A program made the position numbers and the translations under genes. From positions 434,001-498,000 of the forward strand of contig JAYJMM010000019.1 in the NCBI GenBank assembly GCA_037349105.1: a stretch of DNA of 64,000 bases. The letters run 5' to 3'. Below are positions 1-11,000 of this stretch, one piece after another (position 1 is the first letter of the stretch; each line of letters opens with the position of its first letter). This DNA is from Limnomonas spitsbergensis (lineage: Eukaryota > Chlorophyta > Chlorophyceae > Chlamydomonadales). The notes beneath the pieces are model-generated. The model made no database searches and was not told where the DNA came from. It worked only from the letters and a program-made list of their open reading frames with translations.

Positions 1-486
1 GGAGGACCTGCGAGAGTCTACTGGCTTATACGTTTAAGAAAATGCATAACCCCTGCCTGGGCCCTGCTAATCAAGCGCTCGGCCGCGTGGCACATAGTCA
101 GCAGCCAATTACTCTCAGCCGCACACAGGTGTGCGAAACTCCACTAGCAACCCAGGGAGGCACGAAGGCAGCAACCACCCTCCGTTTCATCGGCAGGCGG
201 ACTTGCCAGAGTCCGCCCTAACACTCTCACAGCAGCTGGAATTGACACAGTTCACGTATCCACCTCAGCAGCAGCCGAACTTGACAGCTTCCACTGGCTT
301 CCCTGCTCCAGGCTATACCAATCGGCCGCCACTCAGCTGCAGCGTGATTGCCGGACTCTACGTCTCATGATTAGCCGCAGCTTGGCTTGCCAGTGACCAC
401 CGGCTCCCCTGCTCCAGGGCGTACCAGGCCGTCACCATTGAGCAGCATGAGGCCGTCACCACACAGCAGCATGAGGCTGCCACCCC
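1..486 (-). repeat. Degenerate copies of the RAB1 terminal exon beyond the stop codon
   Basis: Read on the minus strand, this stretch repeats pieces of RAB1 exon 9, namely the [17 protein letters not shown] part and the Cys-Cys-stop end. Copies are visible around 387-480 and 190-335: the plus-strand strings gcttccctgctccagg and acttgccagagtcc recur. They lie downstream of the genuine stop (489-487), so they are 3' flanking or UTR copies. No separate gene is supported here. Confidence 0.7.
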
Positions 487-3400
487 TCAGCAGCATCCAG
501 ATTTGCCAGAGTCCACCGGCTTCCCTGCCCCAGGCTGCACGACGCCGCCGCCACCAGCGGGACGAGCGATGGGCTGGTTTGCCATCCTGCAACAAATGTT
601 GTTTTCAAACGAAATAAGAATGCAAGCATTTCGATCGAACATTGCACGTGCGCAGGTTTCAGAGAAAACAGAAGGTGCTCATTAGACAGCACTAGATACG
701 ACTAGTTCGATCATCTGCACCTTCTCGTTTTCAAATCAGGCAGAGCGGCCTAGTTCTCTTGCGTCTGCCAAACAAGTCTCCATAGCCTTGGCTTCATTGC
801 CTCCCTTCTGCGTCTCTTCAAGAGGCTCCCTGACCTGTACGCATGTGTTCCTCCACAGTATAAGAGAATCCCTCCATCCCTCCAACTCCTACTTACCAGT
901 GCTGTGCAATTGCGCCGTAATTCAGAAATTGTGATGGTAATTACGGTCCTTTTCTGTTAAAGGAGCTGAACCTGCCTTGAAATTACGGTGACTGAAACTC
1001 AGCTACGCAATTCAGCCACCGTAAGCCCGTAATTGGCCCAGCACTGGTACTTACACAGCCGTAGCTAAACATACAAGACGCTACAAGATGAGAACGTCTC
1101 TCCTCCTTTCATGTCTGTCTTAACAAAATAGGACGTGGTGATGGTGTGCTGGCTGTTAAAAGTTGCCTGCTGTGACTTAGAGCAAACTGCACACCATCAC
1201 ATGGGATCGCCTTAGAAAGGGCAGAGCCCTAAGGACGTTGGCCCCTCCTGCCCCTCACTTGATACCCTACATATCCAGATCTATAGATCCACGCTCCTCT
1301 GGTGCTTTCCCATACAAACCCTGAACCCATGATGCTGTCCCCTTGCACCTTTTGTTTATGTCAGCAGCCATGATCATGAGAGCTAGCTCAATGACAGTCT
1401 CATTCACCCACCCTGCTGGTGTTTCTGAATTCAAAATTCCCAGTTTCTTTTCTAGGAGCCAACGGTGTGAAAAAGTGTGAACATGGGGGGCACTTGCCTT
1501 TCGCGAGCCAAGTCCCATTGACGAGTGGCTTGGCTGAAATCAACAATCGCTAATCCATTGCCTAAACCCAGATCTCATTCACCCCCCCCCCTTGCATCCA
1601 TGATTGATCTCAGCGGCCATTGTCATGAGAGCTCACTCATCGTTGGTCACATCATCCTTCTGCTCCCGCTCAACTCCCCCTTACACATGATCTCCATCTC
1701 AGCAGTCATGGTCGTAAAAGCTTGCCCAACACCTCCCCCTTGAATCCATGATTGATCTCAGGGCAATTGTCACTCATCGTTGGTCCCCTCATCCCTCTGC
1801 TCCCCCCTCACACCTGTTCTTAATCTCAGCAGCCATGGTCATGAAAGCTTGTTCAACATTGGTCGCGTTCTTGGCCGAGGTCTCCAAGAAGGGAATGCCA
1901 ATCTCGTCGGCGAAAGCCTGCGGGCAAAAGTGCGCATGGGAGGAAATCACGCAGTGTGCGTCAATAAGTTGGTCAGCTTCAGAGTAGAGGCAAAGATGAC
2001 CATGCATCCCAGATTACACTGCTAAGTCCATGTCTAGACGATCATGCAGGCAGAAGGAAACCCACAATGAGAGGTGATGGTGGTGATGCTCACTAGAAGG
2101 AACCGATTGTCAGCAGAGGTGATCATGCACGTAGAGGCCAACGATCCAAAGGTCAAAGAGTCTATGCACACAAAAAGGCACAACAAAAGTCATGATTATC
2201 ATGCAACCGAGAAGTAATTACTGCGTCCGTCATAATATCATTATGCAGGCAGCAGAAAACCCTTAACTCTAAACCAACGAGGCAAGGTCAAGGTGGCGAT
2301 GCATAGATGCACACTGAAAAGCACCGGATGGAAGCAAAGACATTTATGTACCCAGGTACACCTCCTGCGTCCGGACTGATACAATCATGCAGGAGGCAGG
2401 AAAGGAAGGAGCCAAGGTGCAGGTGGAGATGCACAGTTAAGACACCGAAAGGAAGATAGTCATGCACTCGGGATGCAACTACTGCATCCGTCTTCTTGCA
2501 AAAATCACAGAGGCAGCAGAGATCCAGAGAGTCAGAAGTGAGGATGATAATACTCGCTACGCACCACTTGGTGGTAGATTTTGCTTCAAACTAGCAACTT
2601 AATCCAGGGGATGCTACAAACTAGTCGCCAGGCCACCCAAGTAGAGGTGAAGACAGTCATGCTCCGTACAGGCCAACAAGATCAGGTCAGGATGATCAAG
2701 CATATCTCTCTCATACATACAAACAGTAACAAAGGACACCACCCAGAAGGCTCATTGTATCCATGCAAAACGTGACAGTTGAGTAGAAATAGAGGTAAAT
2801 CCATGTAAACAGTTTGCCCCCATTTGAATTGAATGAACTCAACAAGTTTACGCATGACTTTTGTCAGATGTACACAAAGGACATCTGTGGTGCAAGAGAT
2901 CTAGGATGGGATTACAAAAGGAAGAAAGGTGAAATTAAAGGCCTCGCATAACACATCAAAAAATACCACTTCAGCACAAGGAGCATAGCGAGGTTCTTGT
3001 GCTCCACTTGCATGCATGGCATTTTTGAGCTCCAACTGCAGAAAGTCATGGCAGTGTGTGCCTAGCCGGCCACAGGCCATAGGCCTGTCAAGGTCTCCAT
3101 CGTCCAAGAGGTGGCTGCCCAGGGCACCGGTCACAAGCGCGCAATGTAAACACTGACGCATGTCTTGAGAATTTCGTTTAAATGGCAAATAATCATGCAG
3201 CCACTCATGCTCACATGTGGCCACATTCGTGGTCCTGAGAGCCCAGCATGGCTAACCATGCGCCTCTGTCAGGATTGCGAGCTCTTCGTACCTAGCCGAA
3301 GGCCTCCTACTGCACAACCCCGAATTAAAATTAGGAATCGGACGCACCTTGGCAGTTGCGTAGTCCACCACCTTCTTGCTGGTCAGGTCACTCTTGTTTC

Positions 3401-4250
3401 CCACCAGTAGCTTGTTCACATTCTCGCTGGCGTAGCGATCGATCTCGTTCAGCCACTGTTTTACATTGTTGAAGCTTTCTTGATCAGTCACGTCGTAAAC
3501 CACCTGCGAAGAAAGGTTGTTGCTTTGAGACCCCGCGATGCTTCCAAGGACCCTAGTCGAGAGAGACGAAAACTGCAGACTTACGATGATGCCATGGGCA
3601 CCACGGTAGTAGCTGCTGGTGATAGTTCGGAACCGTTCTTGCCCTGCTGTGTCCCACTACGCAAGCCAGGGCCAGGTCGTATGGTGTCAGAAACCTAAAG
3701 CTACACAGCAACAGCAGCAGGGCTGGAAGCAGCAGAGGCGATTAAACCTACAATCTGAAGCTTAATGACCTTTCCGTCGAGCTCCACCGTTCTGATTTTC
3801 TGCATCGAAACGAAGGTAAGGGCTCATGAGCTCGTGCGAGTGTGACATGCAAGGTGAGGACACAAATTGGATACGCACAAAGTCAACCCCGATGGTGCTG
3901 ATGTAGCTCTCTGTGTACGTGTCATCCTACAAGGAGAATTGTTTTAAGATCAAGATGTGAAAATAAGAAGACAACATCAACAGCTGACTCACGGCGAAAC
4001 GAAGCAGCAAACATGACTTTCCAACTCCAGAGTCTCCAATTAGCAGCAGCTGCAGATACAGGTTGCAGATTAGTTCGTTCGGCTCTTCTCCTGCTTCCAA
4101 GCAGCTACATGAGCGTTTGAGAGAGTCTCTACCTTGAACAGGTAGTCACTATATTTAGAATGTGAGGAAGGAGGGAGGTGAAAGAGGTCAGAACGAAATT
4201 TGCAAAAATATTGCGAACCTAGGACACGAGTCTTACTATTCAGGGTTCAT
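487..4250 (-). CDS. RAB1: Rab1/Ypt1-family small GTPase (complete, 9 exons)
   Basis: Exons on the minus strand, 5' to 3': 4250-4237, 4148-4133, 4049-3993, 3926-3879, 3799-3752, 3656-3585, 3503-3348, 1917-1814, 586-487. Spliced length is 615 nt, giving 204 aa. All introns are GT-AG and phase is kept throughout. The protein starts MNPEY and carries the P-loop GDSGVGKS (residues 15-22), switch I TIGVDF, WDTAGQE (from W62), NKSD (121-124, usually NKCD) and ETSAK (149-153). It ends in Cys-Cys, the double geranylgeranylation signal. Rab1/Ypt1 proteins are about 203-205 aa and drive ER-to-Golgi vesicle tethering; the family assignment is secure because identity to Rab1 is high over the whole length. 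Exons 1 and 2 are only 14 and 16 nt. Intron 8 and the DNA beyond the stop contain degenerate copies of exon 8 and exon 9 edges. The gene is transcribed divergently from QTRT1. Confidence 0.95.
888..1058. repeat. Foldback (MITE-like) element in RAB1 intron 8
   Basis: The ends are imperfect inverted repeats: the left arm near 889-925 (containing cttaccagtgctg) matches the reverse complement of the right arm near 1025-1058 (containing cagcactggtac). Internal ttacggt/accgtaa segments also pair. This looks like a short non-autonomous inverted-repeat element. No target duplication was established. Confidence 0.5.
1333..1783 (-). repeat. Four degenerate copies of the RAB1 exon 8 3' end in intron 8
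   Basis: Copies of the exon 8 end (coding [12 protein letters not shown]) plus its donor lie at about 1748-1783, 1680-1733, 1586-1640 and 1333-1420. One copy still reads [12 protein letters not shown] on the minus strand. Copy quality falls unevenly with distance. They follow the genuine donor (1814/1813) in the direction of transcription. Confidence 0.7.
1918..3347. other. RAB1 intron 7 (1.43 kb)
   Basis: This is the non-coding interval between RAB1 exons 7 and 8. It contains loosely repeated segments around the word gatcatgcaggcag (2040-2560) but nothing that reads as a domain or exon. It may be decayed repeat material. I see no gene in it. Confidence 0.5.
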
Positions 4251-4866
4251 TTGGTGAATCTACGCTTCAGTGAAGTTAATACAGCTCTTTCAAGGTTGTT
4301 CTGCCCGAGAACAGAGCACTTATGCATGGCTTTCTTATGTCAACACTTGTCCACACTCAAGGCCGTGTTCACACATACTTAACAGCTTTGTCGTCTTGTC
4401 CTCCCTCAGTCCCTCCTGGTTTTCAAGGGCTGGGCGGCCGGCCTCAAACCTTGAAAGTCAAAGAAAAGAAGTTCCTCCATCTGCCCCTTGCGTACGGCCT
4501 GTCTCACACCTTGAAAAGTCACAGCAAAAGATTATGCTTATCCTACCCGGCCACAGGGATTTGTGTTCAGCACTGAAAATTAATCATCATACGCCCTTGC
4601 TGCCTATCCAGCCCAGAAAACATCATAATTTGACTCGCACTTTCCTCTTTCGGCTGACACACTTGCCAGATGAGAGCAAACCGCAGCGCGCCTACTATCT
4701 TGGAGGCCAGTTAGCTGGGCTTGGCAGCCCAGTTCCTACTAGAAAGAGGCTGATGGTCACCAACATGGTGACCAAGATGAAGTTCAGCATGATCTGCACA
4801 TAGGCACCATATGCTTCCATGCAGCAAGAGGCATACCTGTACTTGGGTAAACACGCAGTCGAGCCC

Positions 4867-4918
4867 AATGACGTTACACCTCTGGGCCCTGAGCATGGCC
4901 TAGAGGTGTAACGTCATT
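4867..4918. repeat. Near-perfect palindrome of a dispersed element terminus
   Basis: Two 22-nt arms (4867-4888 and 4897-4918) are reverse complements with one mismatch, separated by 8 nt. Each arm contains aatgacgttacacctctggg or its complement. The same terminus recurs across the window, so this looks like two element ends joined head to head. Confidence 0.75.
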
Positions 4919-6034
4919 GACCTGTAGTGGAGTACTGGACTACCGGTGTGCTTTGAATATGAACAAGCAATTCTGAATCGCTCTATCCCTTTTTTCGTCC
5001 CCTTCGTGGCATAGTCCCTGGCATCGGTAGTTAGGTTGTACTTGCCGCCCTGTCTGCGGTCTTTCTTCATTTTAAGAGGGCATTGTAAGACTTGGGCTTC
5101 AACTACCCTAAATCCTTACGGCTGTTATGACAGTAAATTAATGTGTGTAACAAGTTTAAATTAGGTCAAAAAGCATACACTCCCCTCGGTACCCCTCTAG
5201 GTTAAGCAATCTGCACAACCCTAAACCTCCCCATCAGCAGCTGCAACCGGGCACCTTGACCGGGCGCCTTGAAGTCGAAGAAAACGGCGTCTCGTCTACA
5301 AAAGGAGACAGAAACCAGACAGGACCCAGACACCAGACAGGTGACAGAAACCAGACAGGAAACAGAAACCAGAAAGGAAACCAGAAACCAGACGGGGCGC
5401 TGGAGAAAGAGAGCTAAACCTTTTAGTTCACCATTAGACGTGACCCACACCACAACACATGCAGCTCGCACACCAGCATTCACAATCCTTTGTTTGAGCA
5501 GGGCCGGGAGGTGTTATGTCATAGACCCATCGGCCCAATGCTGGCTGCCCAGCGGTCGTCAAAAGGTGCTCTGGTGCGCACTTCAACAAACACTGCTACG
5601 CTTGTTAGGAAGTATTGTTGAGGGAGCTTCGGCTACGATTCAGGTACATCATGGCCTTTCCCTGACATGGCCTGATGCAGCAAGCCCTGCTGCTTGGGTC
5701 ACTGACCGCAAGGCGGTAAACGCTTGGTCCTCACCTGTTCAGTGGTGGCTGCTTGGCGGCCCTCAGAAGGTGCTCTGGTGCGCACCTCACCCGAACGATT
5801 CAATACGGTACATAACTGACTCTGGTTTCAGCTCCAATTCTGCCATGCCACGAATGGGAAGGCATGGTGCATTGGTGCGGCCAGTCCTTCCTTTTATTTA
5901 CAACCTTTTTCTATTGTCCCTCTTTTTCTTTCTTGTTTTCCTTTTTTTTCCAACCAAGCAGTTGGACGCCTATGCGCCGTGCGGCTGAGCCTTTTCAGCA
6001 ACGAAGGCCCGCAGGTGTTACATCATTAAGCATG

Positions 6035-6440
6035 CCCTAATAGCTGCCTGTACTATACATTCGAGTAGTCTAGCGTTGTATATAAGCAAGCCCTAATAGC
6101 TGCCTATACTATACATTCGAGTAGTCTAGCGCTGTATATAAGCAAGCCCTAATAGCTGCCTATACTATACATTCGAGTAGTCTAGCGCTGTATATAAGCA
6201 AGCCCTAATAGCTGCATGTACTATACATTCGAGTAGCCTAGCGTTGTATATAAGCAAGCCCTAATAGCTGCCTATACTATACATTCGAGTAGTCTAGCGC
6301 TGTATATAAGCAAGCCCTAATAGCTGCTTGTACTATACATTCGAGTAGTCTAGCGCTGTACATAAGCAAGCCCTAATAGCTGCATGTACTATACATTCGA
6401 GTAGTCTAGCGCTGTATATAAACAAGCCCTAATAGCTGCC
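6035..6440. repeat. 56-bp tandem repeat, about 7 copies
   Basis: The word ccctaatagctgc recurs at 6035, 6091, 6147, 6203, 6259, 6315, 6371 and 6427, exactly 56 bp apart, with tatacattcgagtag in each unit. Copies differ by only a few substitutions. No coding potential is evident. Confidence 0.95.
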
Positions 6441-6677
6441 TGTCTCAGACCTTTAAATAGTCAAGCATCAAATTTTATAATATTATGGTATGACGTTGGT
6501 ATTTCAGCACTGCAGAGACGGATCATGACAAACCGAACTAGCTGCAAAAACTTATCTCAATGAAACTATACATTTTTAAACAGATCATTGCGCCGTTTTC
6601 AGATTCTCAGTTTCATGTTCGGTGTATGCAAGTCTAAAGACAACTAATGCTGTGAAGTTGTATGCAGTGCAGGCGAT

Positions 6678-6860
6678 TTTACCAACAGTGTGACCAGCTG
6701 TTTTGACCAACAGTTTGGCCAATAGTTTCGAGCAAAAGTTATGACCAGCAGTTTACTAGCAGTTCTGACCCACAGTCTTGACCAGCAGTGTTCACAAAAG
6801 GCATTGACCAACAGTTTTGACCAAAGTTTGGGTACAGATTGTTTTGACCCACACGCCGAC
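6678..6860. repeat. Degenerate short repeat (gaccaacagtttt family)
   Basis: Variants of gaccagcagtttt and gaccaacagtttt follow one another with irregular spacing. This is a decayed minisatellite with no recognisable gene. Confidence 0.6.
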
Positions 6861-6878
6861 CAAAAGTGTGTCCTCAGT

Positions 6879-7185
6879 CAATGACGTTTCACCTCTGGGC
6901 CCTGCTCAAAAATGGCTTGGCCGCATGGGCGTCTACCTCTTTGATCGGGAAAACAAATATTGTTGAGGTAAGAGAAAAAAACAGCCCTGAGCAGCTTATC
7001 TTAGGGCTAGGGATTCCCTTGGAGATGGGCTGGAGACGCCCGGCTACTCTCCTAGGGCCAGGCGGTCCGCACCTGCAGTCCTGCAGTCCTGCACAAGCAT
7101 GTTTCCCTTGACTTTCCTAGCTGTCTTTTTGTTTGCCGACGTGGCCGAGCTTCATTTCAGCATGGCCCAAAGGTGTAACGTCATG
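6879..7185. mobile_element. Non-autonomous inverted-repeat element (about 0.3 kb)
   Basis: The left end (6879-6932, starting caatgacgtttcacctctgg) and right end (7138-7185, ending aaggtgtaacgtcat) are inverted copies of each other and match the termini at 4867-4918 and 60004-60063. The interior has no transposase-like frame. It is best read as a MITE-like element of an unrecognised superfamily. Confidence 0.55.
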
Positions 7186-8068
7186 AACATGCATGCCGTC
7201 CAGTCGTCCACCATGTGACAGAACCGCTGAAACTGCACCTTCTGACCACATGCCTGGGCCTCTAGGAATGCGGCGGGAGATTTTTTGTGAATTGTGCTCT
7301 AAACTGAGCGGAATATGCCTGACACGAAAATGCCAGTGCTCCTGATTTTTCTTTCCTTTTCACACGAGCAGGGATGTATCGCTATTTTTGCAGAAACATC
7401 CATCTCAGACCTGGTATAATCCCGCTCTTTTTCAAGGAAATTTGTTTCATTTTTAGGTCGAGATGAGGTAGATTTGAAATGGCATTCCATGTCATGGTTT
7501 TGAGTTATTGATGTTCCCCATAAGGGTCCTGCTCAACAGGCCCGGCTGCGCTGGCGTCCAACTGTCTGCTTGGGAGAAATATGAACTTAATTGAATGGAG
7601 GAAAAAATGTGAATGGTACAAAAGGTGAATGCCGAGAAGAAAAGAAAGAGGTATGAGTTCCAAGTTTTTATCATGCAGAATATGCAGGGGAACATGAACT
7701 GGTGCCGCCGCCCGCCGGTTGCCACTGCTCATTCTACTGCACGCCAGACCACCTTAATTAAGGCTGCTGTGCGGCTGTATCGGGGTAGATTAAGAACGAC
7801 GAAGGCATGGCCGGTAGTTTTCAACAGTTAACAGCATTGTACAAATTGCAACCGACATTTTGGTTGGAAACTGCTCTTGAAGCCCTCACAGTCGCCGCAT
7901 CATTGAACTGCGATCTACCCACATCGCCGCGTCACCTCCCCGCGCGATCGCTTCGCTAGTACATACTGAATCATGCGCTAAATTTCTAAACACATCCTCG
8001 TCTGGTCGAAATCTCCCTTAAGTGGCATCGCCGGCAGCCCTCCTTCGACATCGTGACTGGACAGGCCC

Positions 8069-11000
8069 ATGCTTGGAGCGAGACGGTTGGTAGCAGCAGC
8101 AGCGATGGCCACCTCCGCACCTCTGCCTTCCTCGGCATCGCCTGCTCTCAAGTTCGAGGTGATGATGCAAAGGGGGGGACATGGTACATGGTGTGGGCAT
8201 GGGCATGGAAAGACAAGGGATGATGGATGTCATATGGACATAAGAGGGGTAGATTATGAGCCTGGGGGGACATGGCATGTGGGTACGTGGCGTAGCGGCA
8301 TAGGAATGGGGTACCTGGCATGGGGGAGGCAGCTGCATGGGCAAAGGGTACCTGGTTGTTGGGACGTGGAGTGGGCATGAGGGGAAATGGAGACATGGGC
8401 ATAGAGGTATAAAGCATGGGTATGGGGGGAAGCTGCATGGACATGGGGGGATGCTGCATGGGCATGCAATAAGGTGAAATGGGCATGGGTGTGTGTGTCA
8501 GCCTTGGGGGATGTGGCAGCATGGGGGGTCATGTCAGCATGGGCATGGCGGCACATGGTCGCATAGGCATGGGCAAACTTGGCATGGGCATGAGGGAATG
8601 CGGCTGCATGGGCCAGGAGGCACATGGTGGCATGGGAATGGGCATGGACAGACAAGGTATAGAAGTACCTGTCATGGCCTCATGGGGGCACCTGACGTTG
8701 GGGCACCTGGCCTGGGGGAGGCAGCTGCATGGGCGGACGTGCAGTGTGGGGCGAATTACGGTCGGGACAGTCGGCCTTTTGACAGTTCCACAATTATTTC
8801 ACCGTTCTTCAGTCATCATTGTACTGTTTCCAGGGGACTGTTTCCAGGGGACTGTTTCCAGGGGACTGTTTCCAGGGGACTGTTTCCTGGGGACTGTTTC
8901 CAGGGGACTGTTTCCTGGGGACTGTTTCCAGGGGACTGTTTCCAGGGGACTGTTTCCAGGGGACTGTTTCCAGGGGACTGTTTCCAGGGGACTGTTTCCA
9001 GGGGACTGTTTCCTGGGGACTGTTTCCAGGGGACTGTTTCCAGGGGACTGTTTCCAGGGGACTGTTTCCAGGGGACTGTTTCCAGGGGACTGTTTCCAGG
9101 GGACTGTTTCCAGGGGACTGTTTCCAGGGGACTGTTTCCTGGGGACTGTTTCCAGGGGACTGTTTCCTGGGGACTGTTTCCAGGGGACTGTTTCCTGGGG
9201 ACTGTTTCCAAAGGACTGTTTCCAGGGGACTGTTTCCAGGGGACTGTTTCCAGGGGACTGTTTCCAGGGGACTGTTTCCTGGGGACTGTTTCCAGGGGAC
9301 TGTTTCCTGGGGACTGTTTCCAGGGGACTGTTTCCTGGGGACTGTTTCCAGGGGACTGTTTCCAGGGGACTGTTTCCAGGGGACTGTTTCCAGGGGACTG
9401 TTTCCAGGGGACTGTTTCCAGGGGACTGTTTCCAGGGGACTGTTTCCAGGGGACTGTTTCCAGGGGACTGTTTCCAGGGGACTGTTTCCAGGGGACTGTT
9501 TCCAGGGGACTGTTTCCAGGGGACTGTTTCCAGGGGACTGTTTCCAGGGGACTGTTTCCAGGGGACTGTTTCCAGGGGACTGTTTCCAGGGGACTGTTTC
9601 CAGGGGACTGTTTCCAGGGGACTGTTTCCAGGGGACTGTTTCCAGGGGACTGTTTCCAGGGGACTGTTTCCAGGGGACTGTTTCCAGGGGACTGTTTCCA
9701 GGGGACTGTTTCCAGGGGACTGTTTCCAGGGGACTGTTTCCAGGGGACTGTTTCCAGGGGACTGTTTCCAAAGGACTGTTTCCAGGGGACTGTTTCCAGG
9801 GGACTGTTTCCAGGGGACTGTTTCCAGGGGACTGTTTCCAGGGGACTGTTTCCAGGGGACTGTTTCCAGGGGACTGTTTCCAGGGGACTGTTTCCAGGGG
9901 ACTGTTTCCAGGGGACTGTTTCCAGGGGACTGTTTCCAGGGGACTGTTTCCAGGGGACTGTTTCCAGGGGACTGTTTCCAGGGGACTGTTTCCAGGGGAC
10001 TGTTTCCAGGGGACTGTTTCCAGGGGACTGTTTCCAGGGGACTGTTTCCAGGGGACTGTTTCCAGGGGACTGTTTCCAGGGGACTGTTTCCAGGGGACTG
10101 TTTCCAGGGGACTGTTTCCAGGGGACTGTTTCCAGGGGACTGTTTCCAGGGGACTGTTTCCTGGGGACTGTTTCCAGGGGACTGTTTCCTGGGGACTGTT
10201 TCCAAAGGACTGTTTCCAGGGGACTGTTTCCAGGGGACTGTTTCCAGGGGACTGTTTCCAGGGGACTGTTTCCAGGGGACTGTTTCCAGGGGACTGTTTC
10301 CAAAGGACTGTTTCCAGGGAACACACAATCTTACCTTACCCCTGAGTCCCTTTTATATTGTCAGAGCCCAACACTGCGGACAGGTCATCATAGGAATGGT
10401 GGGAAGCATGGGGCGTCATGGGGTTACATGGTGGCTTAGGCAGGGTGGGAAGCATAGGGTGTCATGGTGGCTTAGGCAGGGTGGGAAGCATAGGGTGTCA
10501 TGGTGGCTTAGGCAGGGTGGGAAGCATAGGGTGTCATGGTGGCTTAGGCAGGGTGGGAAGCAAAGGGTGTCATGGTGGCTTAGGCAGGGTGGGAAGCATA
10601 GGGTGTCATGGTGGCTTAGGCAGGGTGGGAAACATAGGGTGTCATGGTGGCTTAGGCAGGGTGGGAAGCATAGGGTGTCATGGTGGCTTAGGCAGGGTGG
10701 GAAGCATAGGGTGTCATGGTGGCTTAGGCAGGGTGGGAAGCATAGGGTGTCATGGTGGCTTAGGCAGGGTGGGAAACATAGGGTGTCATGGTGGCTTAGG
10801 CAGGGTGGGAAGCAAAGGGTGTCATGGTGGCTTAGGCAGGGTGGGAAGCATAGGGTGTCATGGTGGCTTAGGCAGGGTGGGAAGCATAGGGTGTCATGGT
10901 GGCTTAGGCAGGGTGGGAAACATAGGGTGTCATGGTGGCTTAGGCAGGGTGGGAAGCATAGGGTGTCATGGTGGCTTAGGCAGGGTGGGAAGCATAGGGT

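Larger units (their letters stand above)
4251..8068. other. Divergent intergenic region between RAB1 and QTRT1
   Basis: No reading frame in this 3.8 kb resembles a protein family. It contains dispersed inverted-repeat element ends (4867-4918, 5492-5526, 5959-6030, 6879-7185, 7506-7575), a short minisatellite at 5305-5395 built on cagaaaccagacagg, the 56-bp array at 6035-6440 and a degenerate repeat at 6678-6860. Promoters for both genes should lie here, but I could not identify convincing core elements. Confidence 0.6.

Noticed and set aside
5269..5988. 239-codon open frame upstream of QTRT1
   Set aside because: Its start is a minisatellite and its rest spans dispersed element termini; no recognisable domain.
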